Below are positions 12,540 to 22,879 of a stretch of 64,000 nucleotides of DNA, piece after piece (positions within the stretch are counted from its first letter, which is position 1; every line of letters starts with the position of its first letter). Under the pieces are notes generated by a model that had not been told where the DNA came from, did no database searches, and was given only the letters and a program-made list of their open reading frames with translations. The DNA is taken from NCBI GenBank assembly GCA_028023455.1, contig JAQFVV010000022.1:5824100-5888099 (forward strand), in the 5' to 3' direction. Made by a program: the position numbers and the translations under genes. The DNA is from Epiperipatus broadwayi. Its lineage: Eukaryota > Onychophora > Udeonychophora > Euonychophora > Peripatidae.

Positions 12540-12973
12540 CCTGCTCATTTTAACATCTTGGCTAAATATTGTCATTTGTATACTTATTTGATGCATAATG
12601 GGCAGCATTATAAACAAGTTTTCATCATTCCAATGGGTTTTCTTATTTTAGAAGTGCTAGCTGATTTGATTATAGTTTCATACATTACAATCACACCTTT
12701 TAGGCCATTTATCTAAAAACTAGTTTTGTTGTCTGGCAACAAGGTAATGATAAGCTTTTGTCATACCTAAGTAGTATTCATTCTCATGTTAAATTCACAA
12801 TAAAAGCATATATAGATGGAAAACTTCTTTTCCTTGATGTACTCGTTACCAAAAAATAGAGTGATCTTTGTTAATTTTCTTTTTCAAAACACATATACAA
12901 GATTTTCATCTCATTATCACCTAGCTCAGATTTTTTCTATAGCAAAAGCTCAAAATCCTGCCTAAAAGAAACA
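12540..12973 (+). pseudogene. Penelope-like element reverse-transcriptase relic (5' part)
   Basis: Plus-strand translation gives consecutive blocks that match the order expected of a Penelope-like RT. First comes a YTYLMHNGQHYKQVF block, then PMGF where family members have MGSP, then LADL. Next is a catalytic-motif region ending SFVVWQQG where YxDDTFVVW is expected; the acidic residues are gone (YLKT). Then HVKFTI and GKLLFLDVLVT, the hallmark (N)GKLPFLDVLV block of the thumb, followed in another frame by a degenerate THT...FSSHH block. Stops and frame changes (TAG at 12701-12703 and 12857-12859) show it is dead. No GIY-YIG domain was found. The reading continues on the far side of the LINE at 15621. 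Confidence 0.75.
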
Positions 12974-12986
12974 AACTTGAAGAACC
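12974..12986. repeat. Left target-site duplication of LINE
   Basis: AACTTGAAGAACC, repeated exactly at 15621-15633. The 13-bp pair brackets the LINE and defines its insertion into the Penelope-like relic. Confidence 0.85.
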
Positions 12987-13477
12987 CTGTAAATGACCTA
13001 ACAGACATTAATATACAACTTCAAGCATCACAGCAAAATTTCACAAATACAGAAAAAATTATCTTCCTTAAAAATCTCTACAAAATCAAGCAAAAGTCCC
13101 TTGCAGAATATATATCCATCAGAAGAGCCAAATGTTTCTTAGCACAACAATACTGCTGGACGAGAGACTATCTCAGATGGGCACTGGGATACAATAAAAA
13201 ACAAATCACTCCCTTATCCATTAATACTAATGGAACCAATCTTATTGGCTTTCCAATGATGCAGCACATCAGCAAGCAATTCTGCCAATTAATGCAAAAA
13301 GATGGAGTTCCTCCTATAAACAGCTGGTTGGATGCTGGTGACCCCGGCGAACATGGCATCATGGAAATCCAAATCAAAAAGAAGATAACATCTCTCCCTG
13401 ACGGCGTTCATCCTGGCCTTCATGGCATCCCAAATTTCCTTCTCAAACACCTGTCAATTCACTGTGCCAATTATTAA
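12987..13477 (+). pseudogene. LINE ORF2 N-terminal linker part, frameshifted
   Basis: Open frame of about 160 codons reading the linker between endonuclease and reverse transcriptase, rich in Lys/Gln and with basic stretches. Near its end it enters the first conserved RT block (KKITSLPDGVHPGLHGIPNF, resembling the SPGPDGIP..LL block of LINE RTs, disturbed by a small insertion). The frame then runs into a stop at 13475-13477, while the conserved reading resumes one frame over at about 13450-13470. The few codons preceding 12987 belong to the target-site duplication, so this frame has no genuine start. Confidence 0.75.
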
Positions 13478-15278
13478 AAAAATGATTGATCACCTAGCCT
13501 CCGGCAACAGAAACATAACAGATCTTTACCCAGTGGCACTCATGCCTTTTATTAAAAAAGCAAAACCACTAAATGACATTAACAGTATCCGACCAATTTC
13601 CATGACCCCATTGCTTATCAAGATAATTGAGTCAGTCATTAAAGATCAAATACAAACTCAAATTCTTAGCCATATCTCATCAAACCAATACAGAAAAAAG
13701 GGATCATCAACCTCGCATGCTATGTCCAATGTAACTGCACTGTTCAATTACATCAGAGGATATCGTAAATCAAAACATATTGCTGTCCAGCTGGATGTTG
13801 CGGCAGCATTTGATTCAGTCCAGATAAACATCCTTCTGGATATTCTGTTGGAATGCGACATTCCAGCTGGGATTGTACAGATGGTCAGCAATCTGCTCAA
13901 CAACAGAGAGATTTTTCTCTCTCTTGATGGCAAGATCACACCAGGCTTCAAGCCATACAAGTCGATCCCTCAAGGATTCCCGCTCAGTGCCCTTTTCTTC
14001 ACAGCATACATCAACTCTCTTCTGATGGATATAGAAAAAAACCTCCCTGGAATTTTCCTTCCCTCTCTCAATAAAAACTTCAATGTATTTGCATATATAG
14101 ATGACATCATGGTTGTGCTTCCCACCATTAAATTCCTTCCTCATCTCATGAACATATTAAACAGAAATACAGCGAAACTTGGCCTACAAATAAATTTTAA
14201 CAAATCTTCCATCTGGAAGATAATGTCTGGTAAACAAATTAACTCTCCCTTTTCTGCAAAACCCCAAAGATACCTAGGTTTTCCAATCTACAAAACTCCA
14301 ACTGCAATGGCAAGAGAGATTCAAGATGCAATCCTCCATTCAACTGAAGCCATCACCACTTCACTCTCTAGAGTATACCTTTCATTATATGGAAAGGTTG
14401 GCCTCCTCAACATGATCATAATGCCAAAAATCTCATATTATCTTCCATTCGTTAAAATGTCTAAACAGTTTCAAAATAAAATTAACCGATTATGCACCAA
14501 ACTTCTCTGGAGAGGAAGGACAGTTGCTATTAGCTTGCGAGGTATCCAACGACCACGCAGGTTCAATAGACCGTCATTCCACTCAATACAAGCAATCATT
14601 TTACAGAAAACCCACAACACTCTACATAATCTGATCCTCTCCTGCGGATATTCTAACATTATTAAAAAAATTACACTGACAGATCATCCTCCACCCTCTT
14701 CTAGTTCATGGATAGCATCCCTAATACAACAACTACAACTTTATAACCTGATAATACCCTTTAACCTTAACCAAAAAATCACCTTATGGGAAGCATACAA
14801 TATAATCAACTATAATCAACAACCCATTAAAACCAGCCTAAAAGTAACCAATCAAAGACTCATTACACACTTCAAAAGATGGAGTCTGGAACCCAAATTC
14901 CTTGACTTCATCATTAAAATAAATCTTAATGCGCTACCCATGAATTGGTTTCTTTATCACCGAAGAGGTTTTACCAGCATTGACCCTATATGTGGTCTGT
15001 GTGCTCATGAAGATGAAACCATAGACCATATTATACACCGGTGCCCAAGACTTAAAACTCTGAAAGATATAATTATAATCAATTCCAACATAAGACCTGA
15101 TATGATTTTCTCACTTGAAAATGCCATTCATAATGGTTTTTTTTTCAATAATAAGGCTTTCTACCTTTGTCCTTTATTCCATATGGATAGTGAGATGCAA
15201 AAGTCTCATGGAATTACCCCCCCCCCCACAAATCATACCATTGTTTTATCAAACGCTCAAAAAAATCAAGAAACGTGA
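13450..15278 (+). pseudogene. LINE reverse transcriptase with C-terminal zinc knuckle
   Basis: Long open frame of about 600 codons. RT blocks occur in order: IRPIS (fingers), QLDVAAAFDSV (palm motif A, catalytic Asp), IPQGFPLSALFF (motif B) and FAYIDDIMV (motif C, YxDD with both Asp intact). LGLQINFNKSS (motif D) and RYLGFPIYK (thumb) follow. Near the C-terminus CGLCAHEDETIDHIIHRC is the C-x2-C-H-x4-C knuckle of Jockey/I/R1/CR1-type LINEs. The catalytic residues are intact, but the protein lacks endonuclease and is cut off from its linker by a frameshift near 13455-13470. An eight-C tract at about 15218-15226 may mark a second shift: another frame stays open to 15345 and ends with a basic KKIKKRD stretch. 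Confidence 0.85.
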
Positions 15279-15620
15279 CCAGCTCCTTGCCTCCAGTAAA
15301 GTCTTTGCTGACACCTGGTCTTTAATTGCTCTTTCCTTTTCCTGATTATCAATTCCCACCTACCCAGCATTATAGAATAGTCATTTATAAAAGAAAATAT
15401 TCATGTCTATATTAAAAATGCTAATACCATTAAACAAGTTCTTAGAATCTCTTCACTATACCTAACCACATAAGAGTATAACATTGTGCTCTCATAACAT
15501 AATCTAGCCAGATGACATATAGAACATTATATAATCATATTATTGTACAATTTATTCATTTATTTATCCTTTATTAGTATGTAATCACTATTTATTGTTA
15601 ATAAAATTTTTATTGAAATG

Positions 15621-15633
15621 AACTTGAAGAACC
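15621..15633. repeat. Right target-site duplication of LINE
   Basis: AACTTGAAGAACC, identical to 12974-12986. Confidence 0.85.
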
Positions 15634-15690
15634 ATTTTAATAACTAATGATTAAAAGAAAAGAATCACAACTAAAACTTTAACTCGGAAC
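15621..15690 (+). pseudogene. Penelope-like relic, continuation after LINE
   Basis: If the LINE and one duplication are ignored, the frame containing ETNLKN before the insertion continues here as a short block with spacing like the E..LK..F..NGY....I segment that follows the thumb in Penelope-like RTs. The block is short and contains stops, so this is moderate support only. Confidence 0.5.
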
Positions 15691-16000
15691 TAAAAGAATG
15701 ATAATATTAAAAAAAGAAAGAGAAAAAGCAATAATCATTTGAGCCTAGCATACTCATATGAAAAGAACTACAGATAGTAGTTGGATATATTCAGAAATTT
15801 ATGTATTATATAAAAATTATGCATAAGACTATTTGTAAAATTAGTAATATTTTATTCAAACCAAGCCCTGTGGGCTTGTGAGCCCTGTGGGGCTTGTGAG
15901 TCCTTTTAGGAGGTATGAGTAATTGTCCCAATTGAGAAAGATGAATATGCTAACATAGTATAGTAGCACTAGTCATAATCAACATTTCATGCTAATTAGT
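15691..16000. other. AT-rich spacer
   Basis: No gene. A small imperfect tandem (GCCCTGTGGGGCTTGTGAG type, two units) lies at about 15865-15900. Confidence 0.5.
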
Positions 16001-16012
16001 AGCAAAAAATTG

Positions 16013-16145
16013 CTTCACACAGTAGTGCCACCTAGTGTAAGCTCTACACTAGGTATCATTAATGTGTGGGAAAATGTTTTGCTACTGTTTTAATAGCTTG
16101 TGTAAGCATAAAGAAATGGTGATTATGTAATGTTTTAGTGATTTA
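16013..16145. mobile_element. Hairpin MITE fragment plus FB2 terminal fragment
   Basis: 16013-16072 is a 59-bp inverted repeat. TTCACACAGTAGTGCCACC and CTAGTGTA at the left are mirrored by TACACTAG and TGTGTGGGAA at the right, related to the element at 44341-44469. It is followed at about 16095-16145 by AGCTTGTGTAAGCATAAAG and ATGGTGATTATG, the usual inverted terminus of the FB2 foldback family. No coding potential. Confidence 0.6.
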
Positions 16146-16149
16146 GCAC

Positions 16150-17920
16150 TTCATATTATGAATACTAGTTACAATATAAAAATTTTTAGCATCAGAATCC
16201 TTTTCAGATATAACACAATCAAAAAAAAAAAAACAAATTTGGGAAGGTCTTCAAGATTTAAGAAATCAGAATATGTGCTCACACACACATTTTTTACATT
16301 TTATAAATATTTTTTTATTGGATGAGCTTTTAATCTTGTTCCATGTGTTGATTGCAGAATCTGTATAAAGTTTTTTTTAAAGATTATTTCTAACTCAGAT
16401 GATTGCGAATTTGATCTAGTCAAAACATTGGTACAATACTACAGTTAATTATTCAAAGATAAATTGGGATTATAATTATATGCTATATATTGACTGAATT
16501 TTTAATAGATAATTTAGAGAACCTACTCTTTAATTTGGCATTCTTAAATTAAAATAACTTTTCAGTTTTCCTTTATGTAGGCCAACTGGCAGAGACCCCA
16601 GCTGAATTAAGGTATGGACTTATCCCTTAAAGCTATACTTTAACTTAAAATTGATGAACAATGAGGAATAGAAAAATATATATGTAGCTAAGAAAACAAA
16701 CAGATATTATTGACATTATTAAGAGAATTTAGATGCTGAAATTGTCTTGAATGGCTCATTAAAAGAAGCGATAACAGATTGACAGTCTAGATACCAAATG
16801 CTGTGAAAAAAAAAAAAATGAGCTAGATGGATAACATATAAAAATTTGTTGTGATATGAACTAGTGATGAATCTGAAAAACTGGATTAATTTGGAAAAAA
16901 ATTCATCCTAAAGTGGATTGAATATTTAAAAATTGGTGATATGATGATAACAATTTGTCTCTTACATAAATGAAAATGTTTTGATGAACTGATATGTTAG
17001 ATTTTAAATGCTATTATTGATTATTATTCACATATAATACAAGATATATTATTATTTTTAAATCATAATATGGAGTAGAAATCAAATATATTCTTTGTTT
17101 TTGTAAATTCCATTTACTTAATTACTAAAAATGTTTTGAATATTAATATCATATATATATAATAAAGATTAAAAATACTTGTCCTGAGTATTGTTTAAAT
17201 ATAGTTACTAAGGACTTTATCTGGTAGAAGGAAGGATTACATTGCCATAAATTATAAACTCAAATGGATTTCAATAATACTCTAATAGATTATGAAGAAT
17301 ATTAAATTAATGTGCATTAAACATGTATAATATAAATAAATAAAAAACTATCTTACCCACATATCAATAAAACAATTCAGTATAACTATATCATTTATTT
17401 ATTTCGCAATGATCCCACCATAAACTGGCTTGTAAAATATATGTAAAAATGTATACTTACACAATTATAAATAAATACAAAATTTAAATTTACTGAGATA
17501 TAATTACCATTGCAAATTAAATGGTTTAAATTTAAATTATACAATATAAAATCTTTCTATATATGTTGAATTATTCATTATTCAATTGTGTATTTTAAAA
17601 TTATCAAAAGGAATAAATGTTTATTCTGCCTTTATATTTTTAATTTAGACCATTTAAGTTGGTGTTTTAATTATATCTCAGTTGTTTTAATTTTTGAACT
17701 TATTAATAATTGTTTAATATATACTGTCTTAATATATATCTTTAATAAGTCAGCTTATATGAAATCATCTTATTCTAGTTATTGCTATACAATCATAAAT
17801 AAATAATATAATTTTACTAGACCGTTTTATCTAATATGGGTAAAATAATTTTTTGCAATTTTTCTCCATTAACATTATATAGAGTATATTTCTACATCAT
17901 TATAAATAACTATTAAATGA
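16150..17920. other. AT-rich region without recognisable gene
   Basis: No ORF that I believe. One splice-like arrangement at 16581-16611 is discussed as a finding. An ORF at 17588-17806 is purely AT-driven and is not called. Confidence 0.5.
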
Positions 17921-17924
17921 AAGC

Positions 17925-18022
17925 AATAATAACGTGAAGTGCTGAAACTTTTGACCGATGCGCCTTAAAAATGCTTATGCGACAGCCATCGGTCAAAGGT
18001 TTCATCCTTTCACGTTATTAAT
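17925..18022. mobile_element. Short hairpin element (~98 bp, ~36-bp arms)
   Basis: AATAACGTGAA, then TGAAAC and TTTGACCGATG at the left are mirrored by CATCGGTCAAA, GTTTCA and TTCACGTTATT at the right, with a ~26-bp loop. Arms pair over about 36 bp with a few mismatches, and GC is higher than the flanks. This fits a tiny palindromic MITE; a structured RNA is the alternative. Confidence 0.6.
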
Positions 18023-18182
18023 ATATCATCTGCTTGCGCTAAATAAATTTAATATATTTAAATGAAAGCAAGAAAAATAATTCTAATAATTTTGGAAGCT
18101 AATAGTAACATTTTGATTATATAACCAGTTTGTTTCAAAACCAAATATTCCTATCTCAGATAATTAAAATTTGATATATGTA

Positions 18183-18260
18183 ACGGCTACATAGTGTAGT
18201 TGTGGTACATCCACTTATCCTATCCATAATCTGGGTTTGAATCTAGGCTGGATTTTATCA
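18183..18260 (+). repeat. tRNA-derived SINE-like sequence
   Basis: TAGTGTAGTTG (18192-18202) fits the pol III A-box consensus, and GGGTTTGAATCTAGG (18233-18247) is a near-match to the B box with roughly tRNA spacing. The T-arm pairs only partly, so it is not a functional tRNA. No clear tail or target-site duplication was found. Confidence 0.4.
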
Positions 18261-18662
18261 GGCTTAGACATTTTCTTAAAAGTAGCCATCCTATAGCCAA
18301 TCAAGTTAATTATCTAATAACTGATATTTTCAGCTAAAGAATAAAGTAAAGGTGGAAAATTATTCTCTCATTATTCAGAAATGTTCATGCCTGGTGGTTA
18401 TGCTTGCTTCTTTACTATTCCTTTATGAGGGAAAGGGACTGTTGGAGGAATTTTTAATCTACAGCAATTATTTATTGGCTGTTTTGTCTTTATTTGTATC
18501 TAAGAGAGAAAATATAAAATTATATATATTTCAGTATTATATTTTTAAAACTGCTATATACACATATAAAAAAGTAAGAACACTCTTGTTTATAAATGTT
18601 TTAAATATTTAAAAATAAATCATTGAATTTGGTACACAAATATAAAATTATTTATTCAAGCA

Positions 18663-18760
18663 CTAACATATCGCATTTTATACGCATATTATCGAGGTTA
18701 TAGCCTCAGTAAATATTACTTACGTAATCAATGTGCATTTAATAAATTTATAATTACAAA
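18663..18760. repeat. Dispersed repeat, copy 1 (copy 2 at 51555-51640)
   Basis: TATCGCATTTTA, then GAGGTTATAGCCT, TAAATATTA and GTAATCAATGTGCATTTA recur at 51550-51640 in the same orientation with few changes. At the second site the repeat abuts a small inverted repeat. Non-coding, class unknown. Confidence 0.75.
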
Positions 18761-19756
18761 TATAAATGTTATGTAATTGTTAAATGAATTTTGTTTTGAT
18801 AAATCATATATTAGCATAAAGATAGTAATACGCACAAAGCCAAATAAAATTTATCTATATTACTATATAAATATGAAAATTTGTTTATTCACGACTTTAT
18901 AACTCAACAAATATTGCGTCATTCTTGATAAATCTTATATGATATTTTTTACTTTTTTGTATACAATTTTTTTAGCTTATAAATTTTTGCTTTATGATAC
19001 TTAATTGTTTTTAAAATTTTTGCCATTTGTATCACAAAAATGCATGGGAAATCTATATGTAATTGTCTTCAAATGACATCATAAAAATGTTAAAAGAGGG
19101 CAGCACTGATTTAAAAATTACAGAATTAAATGAAAAGTATAATTTTTGGTAAGCAAGGTAAAATTTGATTTTATAAATACGTTTTAAATTAATTAATTTG
19201 CATTTGTATCATATTTAATTTTTTATTTGAATAATGGCAATTCAAATCTATTATAATAATGAATTTGATAAACTTTTAGGATTTCAATTTAAATATATAT
19301 TTGACACAGCAAACTTTTAATATTTCCCTTTAACTATATTCTCACATGATAAAGTAAGTTTTAAATATATTTAATTAAAATGTGAGAAATTAAATTTTGA
19401 AATGGCATGGTATTTGCCTGATTTTAAATACATGTGTCTTTATTAATTAATTAAAATATTAATATAGATATAAAAGATAAGCTAAATATAAGAAACAAAA
19501 AAAATAAGTTCCAGAGGTTGGCTTCCGTTATTCATCTTCTAAAAAATGTCAACTTATAATAATTTTTAAAAAATGAACTTTTCTACAGTATTGAAAAAAT
19601 ATTACTTTTTTTTCTTCTTTATTTATCTATTCTATATATATACATTGTAATGATACAAAGAAACAGGGGTAAAGCTGGAGTAATGGAAAATCACCATCAA
19701 TTCCACTTAATACACTAATCTAAATTTAAATGTACAAATATATATAAAAATATAGT

Positions 19757-20175
19757 TGCCTTGACAACTGTTTGGAAATTGTTGATTGTTATTCATATTG
19801 GGATTGTCTAAATGTTGACTCGTTTTTAAAAATCTATTTAGCCTTGAGCATTATTACACTTATTATTTAAGTAATACTTTGGGTGCAATTTGAAATTTAT
19901 AATTGCAGTTTGTAACGCTATAATTGACTAATTATTATTCAGAATAGGTTTTATTTACCTTTTTAAAGAGGTTTATTTAAACTTCTTTGTGTCAATAATT
20001 TCAATCTCTGTGATCAAGTTGCAATCTTTAATGAATATATAAGTATATTATACCATTAATAAGGATGGGATTCCACCCTTGTTGTTAAAAAGAAATTGCA
20101 TTGACAACTGTTTGGAAATTATTGATTGTTATTGATATTGGGATTGACTAAGTGTTGACTGGTTTTTAAAATATA
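19757..20175. repeat. Pair of direct repeats (~80 bp) 336 bp apart
   Basis: TTGACAACTGTTTGGAAATT, then TTGATTGTTATT, ATATTGGGATTG and GTTGACT at 19757-19840 is repeated at 20093-20175 with about five differences. The spacer between has no gene. Confidence 0.8.
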
Positions 20176-20179
20176 TAAT

Positions 20180-21110
20180 GAATATGGGGCATGAGAGATC
20201 TGCAAGAAAAAGACTAACTATAAGTTCACCAGCATTACAGAAAAGAAGAATAATCATTCATCATCATGAATGATCAAAAAAATAAAATCAACAATCAAAC
20301 CTGGGACTGCAATTTGTAAGTTGTCCACTATAGACCAGGCTAATTATTTAGCCCTTGCTAAGCTTGGAGCAAATTATATAAACAATAATTTGGATGCACA
20401 AACATAAGTGCTAATCCATAAGAATATAACAGTTAAAAACATAATTCAGGAATATTAAAATATGCTGATCATCAGCAATGCCCTCTGCCTATTTAGACCA
20501 TATAATGTACTGGCCAACTATAAACTTAATTCCTAATTAATAGTAAAATAAAATTTAGTGCATGAGCTTTAAATGATATACTTTTGCACCATCTGGCATT
20601 GTAGAAGTAATAAAATCATCATCAACTAGATATCCATAGCATTACGTATAAGCCCCAATCCATATAATTGACTTATGCATAAATCCAGCTCAGGGAGCAA
20701 GGCCTCTATAACTGTTACTGTGAGCAAGAGATAAATAAATAAATCAAACGTTTTAAACCTATTTTGGAGTTAAATAAATTTTCTGGAATAACTTAATTAA
20801 ATATAAATTTATTAATTAGAAACAATAATGATAAAATGAAATTAAGATCTGCTAAGTATGCTATACATATAAATTCAGCATTCTGATTTAGATACAAAAA
20901 AATATGAAATATGCTATCACATTGTAATTTACATATATCTCAATAGGTTTACATAAAACAAATCTATATATAAGCACTCAGATGTGCTATATAATAATTT
21001 CAAATTGACATCTTTGAATTGTCATAAACCAATAATAAAAATTTATTTTTATAATATATAATAATTTATTTTAACATATATGTGTTTGATGACTGATTTT
21101 AATATATATA
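20180..21110. other. AT-rich region without recognisable gene
   Basis: No coding region. A minus-strand B-box-like string (CCCAGGTTTGA, about 20285-20300) could be a decayed SINE but lacks a good A box. Confidence 0.45.
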
Positions 21111-21111
21111 T

Positions 21112-22040
21112 ATATAATTAATAAAACAAGTTATAAATTTCATAACTTGCTTTTAAGCTTGCATTTAAATGATCACTAGATGGAGCTTACCAATAGCTCT
21201 AAACAAGCTTTGTTTTTATAAGTGCCAAAAGAGAAAGAATTCAAAATCTCTATCATTGGCCCTACCTCTAGACCAATTGTTTTCGAGCTTATGGCTCACC
21301 TCAGTGGAGGGCTGGGTCTCTAGAAACTAGATCTAAAATACTAACTCAAAAGTCAGCACTTATAAAACATGTTTCTATCAATTTGAAAGTCTGAACATTT
21401 TGGACACATAAATGTCTTCAAATCCAGCTTTGTAAACCAGATAACTATATGGTCTGAATTCAGCTCAGTTTCACCATATACTGAGGTGAGCCATAAGCTT
21501 GAAACCAATTGGTCTGGAGGTAGGGTCAATGATAGAGATTTTGAATTATTTCTCTTTCAGCACTTATAAAAACAAAGCTTGTTTAGAGCTATTGGTAAGC
21601 TCGATCTAGTGATAATTTAGGTGCAAGTTTAAAAGCAAGTTACAAAATTTATAACTTGTTTTATTAATTATTATAAGTGTACCTTTGATGGCTTTTGCGA
21701 TGCTATATTGCAGAGGCTATTACTATATGATGAAACTGAGCTGAATTCAGACCCATATAGCTAGCTATCTTTTGCAAATCTGGATTTGAAGACATTTACA
21801 TGTCTGAAAAGTTCAGACTTTCAAATTGATAGAAATGTGTTTTATAAGTCCTGACTTTTGAGTTGGTATTTTAGATCTAGTTTCTAGATACCCAGCCCTC
21901 CACTGAAGTGAGCCATAAGTTTGAAACCAATTGGTCTGGAGGTAGGGTCAATGATAGAGATTTTGAATCCTTTCTCTTTCAGCACTTATAAAAACAAAGC
22001 TTGTTTAGAGTTACTGGTAAGCTCCATCTAGTGATCATAT
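21112..22040. mobile_element. Foldback element FB1, copy a
   Basis: The left arm (about 21112-21295) is mirrored by 21481-21675 around a ~185-bp loop. After a ~60-bp spacer a third block (about 21740-22037) repeats loop and arm in inverted form. The order is A-L-A'-spacer-L'-A', the same as at 51857-52776. Arm landmarks are GCTCTAAACAAGCTTTG, AAAGAGAAAG and CCAATTGGTCTGGAGG. Each A' contains a degenerate form of the hammerhead-like core (CTGAGGT or CTGAAGT, stem, GAAACC). Arms are roughly 90% alike. No ORF, so it is non-autonomous. Confidence 0.85.
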
Positions 22041-22876
22041 ATATATGTAGATAAAATAGTTTTTTTGGGTATGAACCGTGTATTATTTTGCATTACAATC
22101 TGATATTTTGACAGACTAGCAACCACCATTATCAAGGTTAACTTTTTAAAGAACAATCATTAGATCTCAAAGAATAACGTGACTCAGTGCGAAATGAGAA
22201 GTGAGATTGAACTTGAAGTAGTTCAGCATTCACAATATGAGGCTTATCAAAGTGTTTATTTCCCTCAGTTTTTTCACCTATTAATTTCAAATTAATATTA
22301 GATAATATTATTTTATCTAATATTAATTTGAAATTAATAGGTAAAAAAACTGATATTATCTAATATTAATTTGAAATTAATAGGTGAAAATTCTGAGGGA
22401 AATAAACATTTTGATAAGCCTCATATTACATGATCACTATCTCATACTAGCACATAATTGTTATTAAACAATTCAAAACAAAGTAAAACACTCCATATAG
22501 TAGTGCCATCTTGTGCTAACAAGAGCAATCAATGGATTCCAGAAGGCTTGTGCATAAAATCCACTAGATAGGGATTTTATGCACAAGCCTTCTGGCATCC
22601 ATTGATTGCTCTTGTTAGCACAAGATGGCATTACTATATGGAGAGTTTTGCTTTGTTTTGAATTGTTTAAGCCTCATATTGTGAATGCTGAACTATTTCT
22701 AAGTTGAATCTCACTTCTCATCTCGCACTGAGTTACGTTATTCTTTGAGATCTAACGATTGTTCTTTAAAAAATTAACCTTGCTAATGGCGGTTGCTAGT
22801 CTGTTGAAATATCATATTGTAATGCAAAATAATATACGGTTCGTACCCAAAAAAAACTATTTTATCTGCATCATAT
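22040..22876. mobile_element. Foldback element FB3 with nested hairpins
   Basis: Outer arms of about 210 bp (22040-22250 and 22665-22876) are inverted copies; landmarks are ATAAAATAGTTTTTTTGGGT, ATTTTGCATTACAAT and TTCTTTGAGATCTAA. Inside lie two separate palindromes. One at about 22250-22425 is built from TTAATTTCAAATTAATA and its complement. The other, at about 22470-22662, is an almost perfect FB2 terminal-block hairpin with ~95-bp arms. The FB2 hairpin interrupts the symmetry and is probably a later insertion. No coding capacity. Confidence 0.85.
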
Positions 22877-22879
22877 AAC

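Larger units (their letters stand above)
12987..15620 (+). mobile_element. 5'-truncated LINE (non-LTR retrotransposon), Jockey/I/R1-like
   Basis: About 2.63 kb bounded by exact 13-bp target-site duplications. It lacks the 5' UTR, any ORF1 and the apurinic-type endonuclease, so it is a typical 5' truncation from incomplete target-primed reverse transcription. It retains the linker, reverse transcriptase and C-terminal zinc knuckle, then a ~275-bp AT-rich 3' region ending TTTTTATTGAAATG. The coding region has one frameshift. A second fragment of the same or a near family lies at 62416-62709 on the minus strand. Assignment to a named clade from sequence alone is uncertain. Confidence 0.85.

Noticed and set aside
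13168-13377. Minus-strand ORF of 69 aa
   Set aside because: Antisense shadow of the LINE linker region.
13815-14144. Minus-strand ORF of 109 aa
   Set aside because: Lies entirely within the LINE reverse-transcriptase reading frame on the other strand; antisense shadow.
14471-14659. Minus-strand ORF of 62 aa
   Set aside because: Antisense shadow of the LINE reverse-transcriptase frame.
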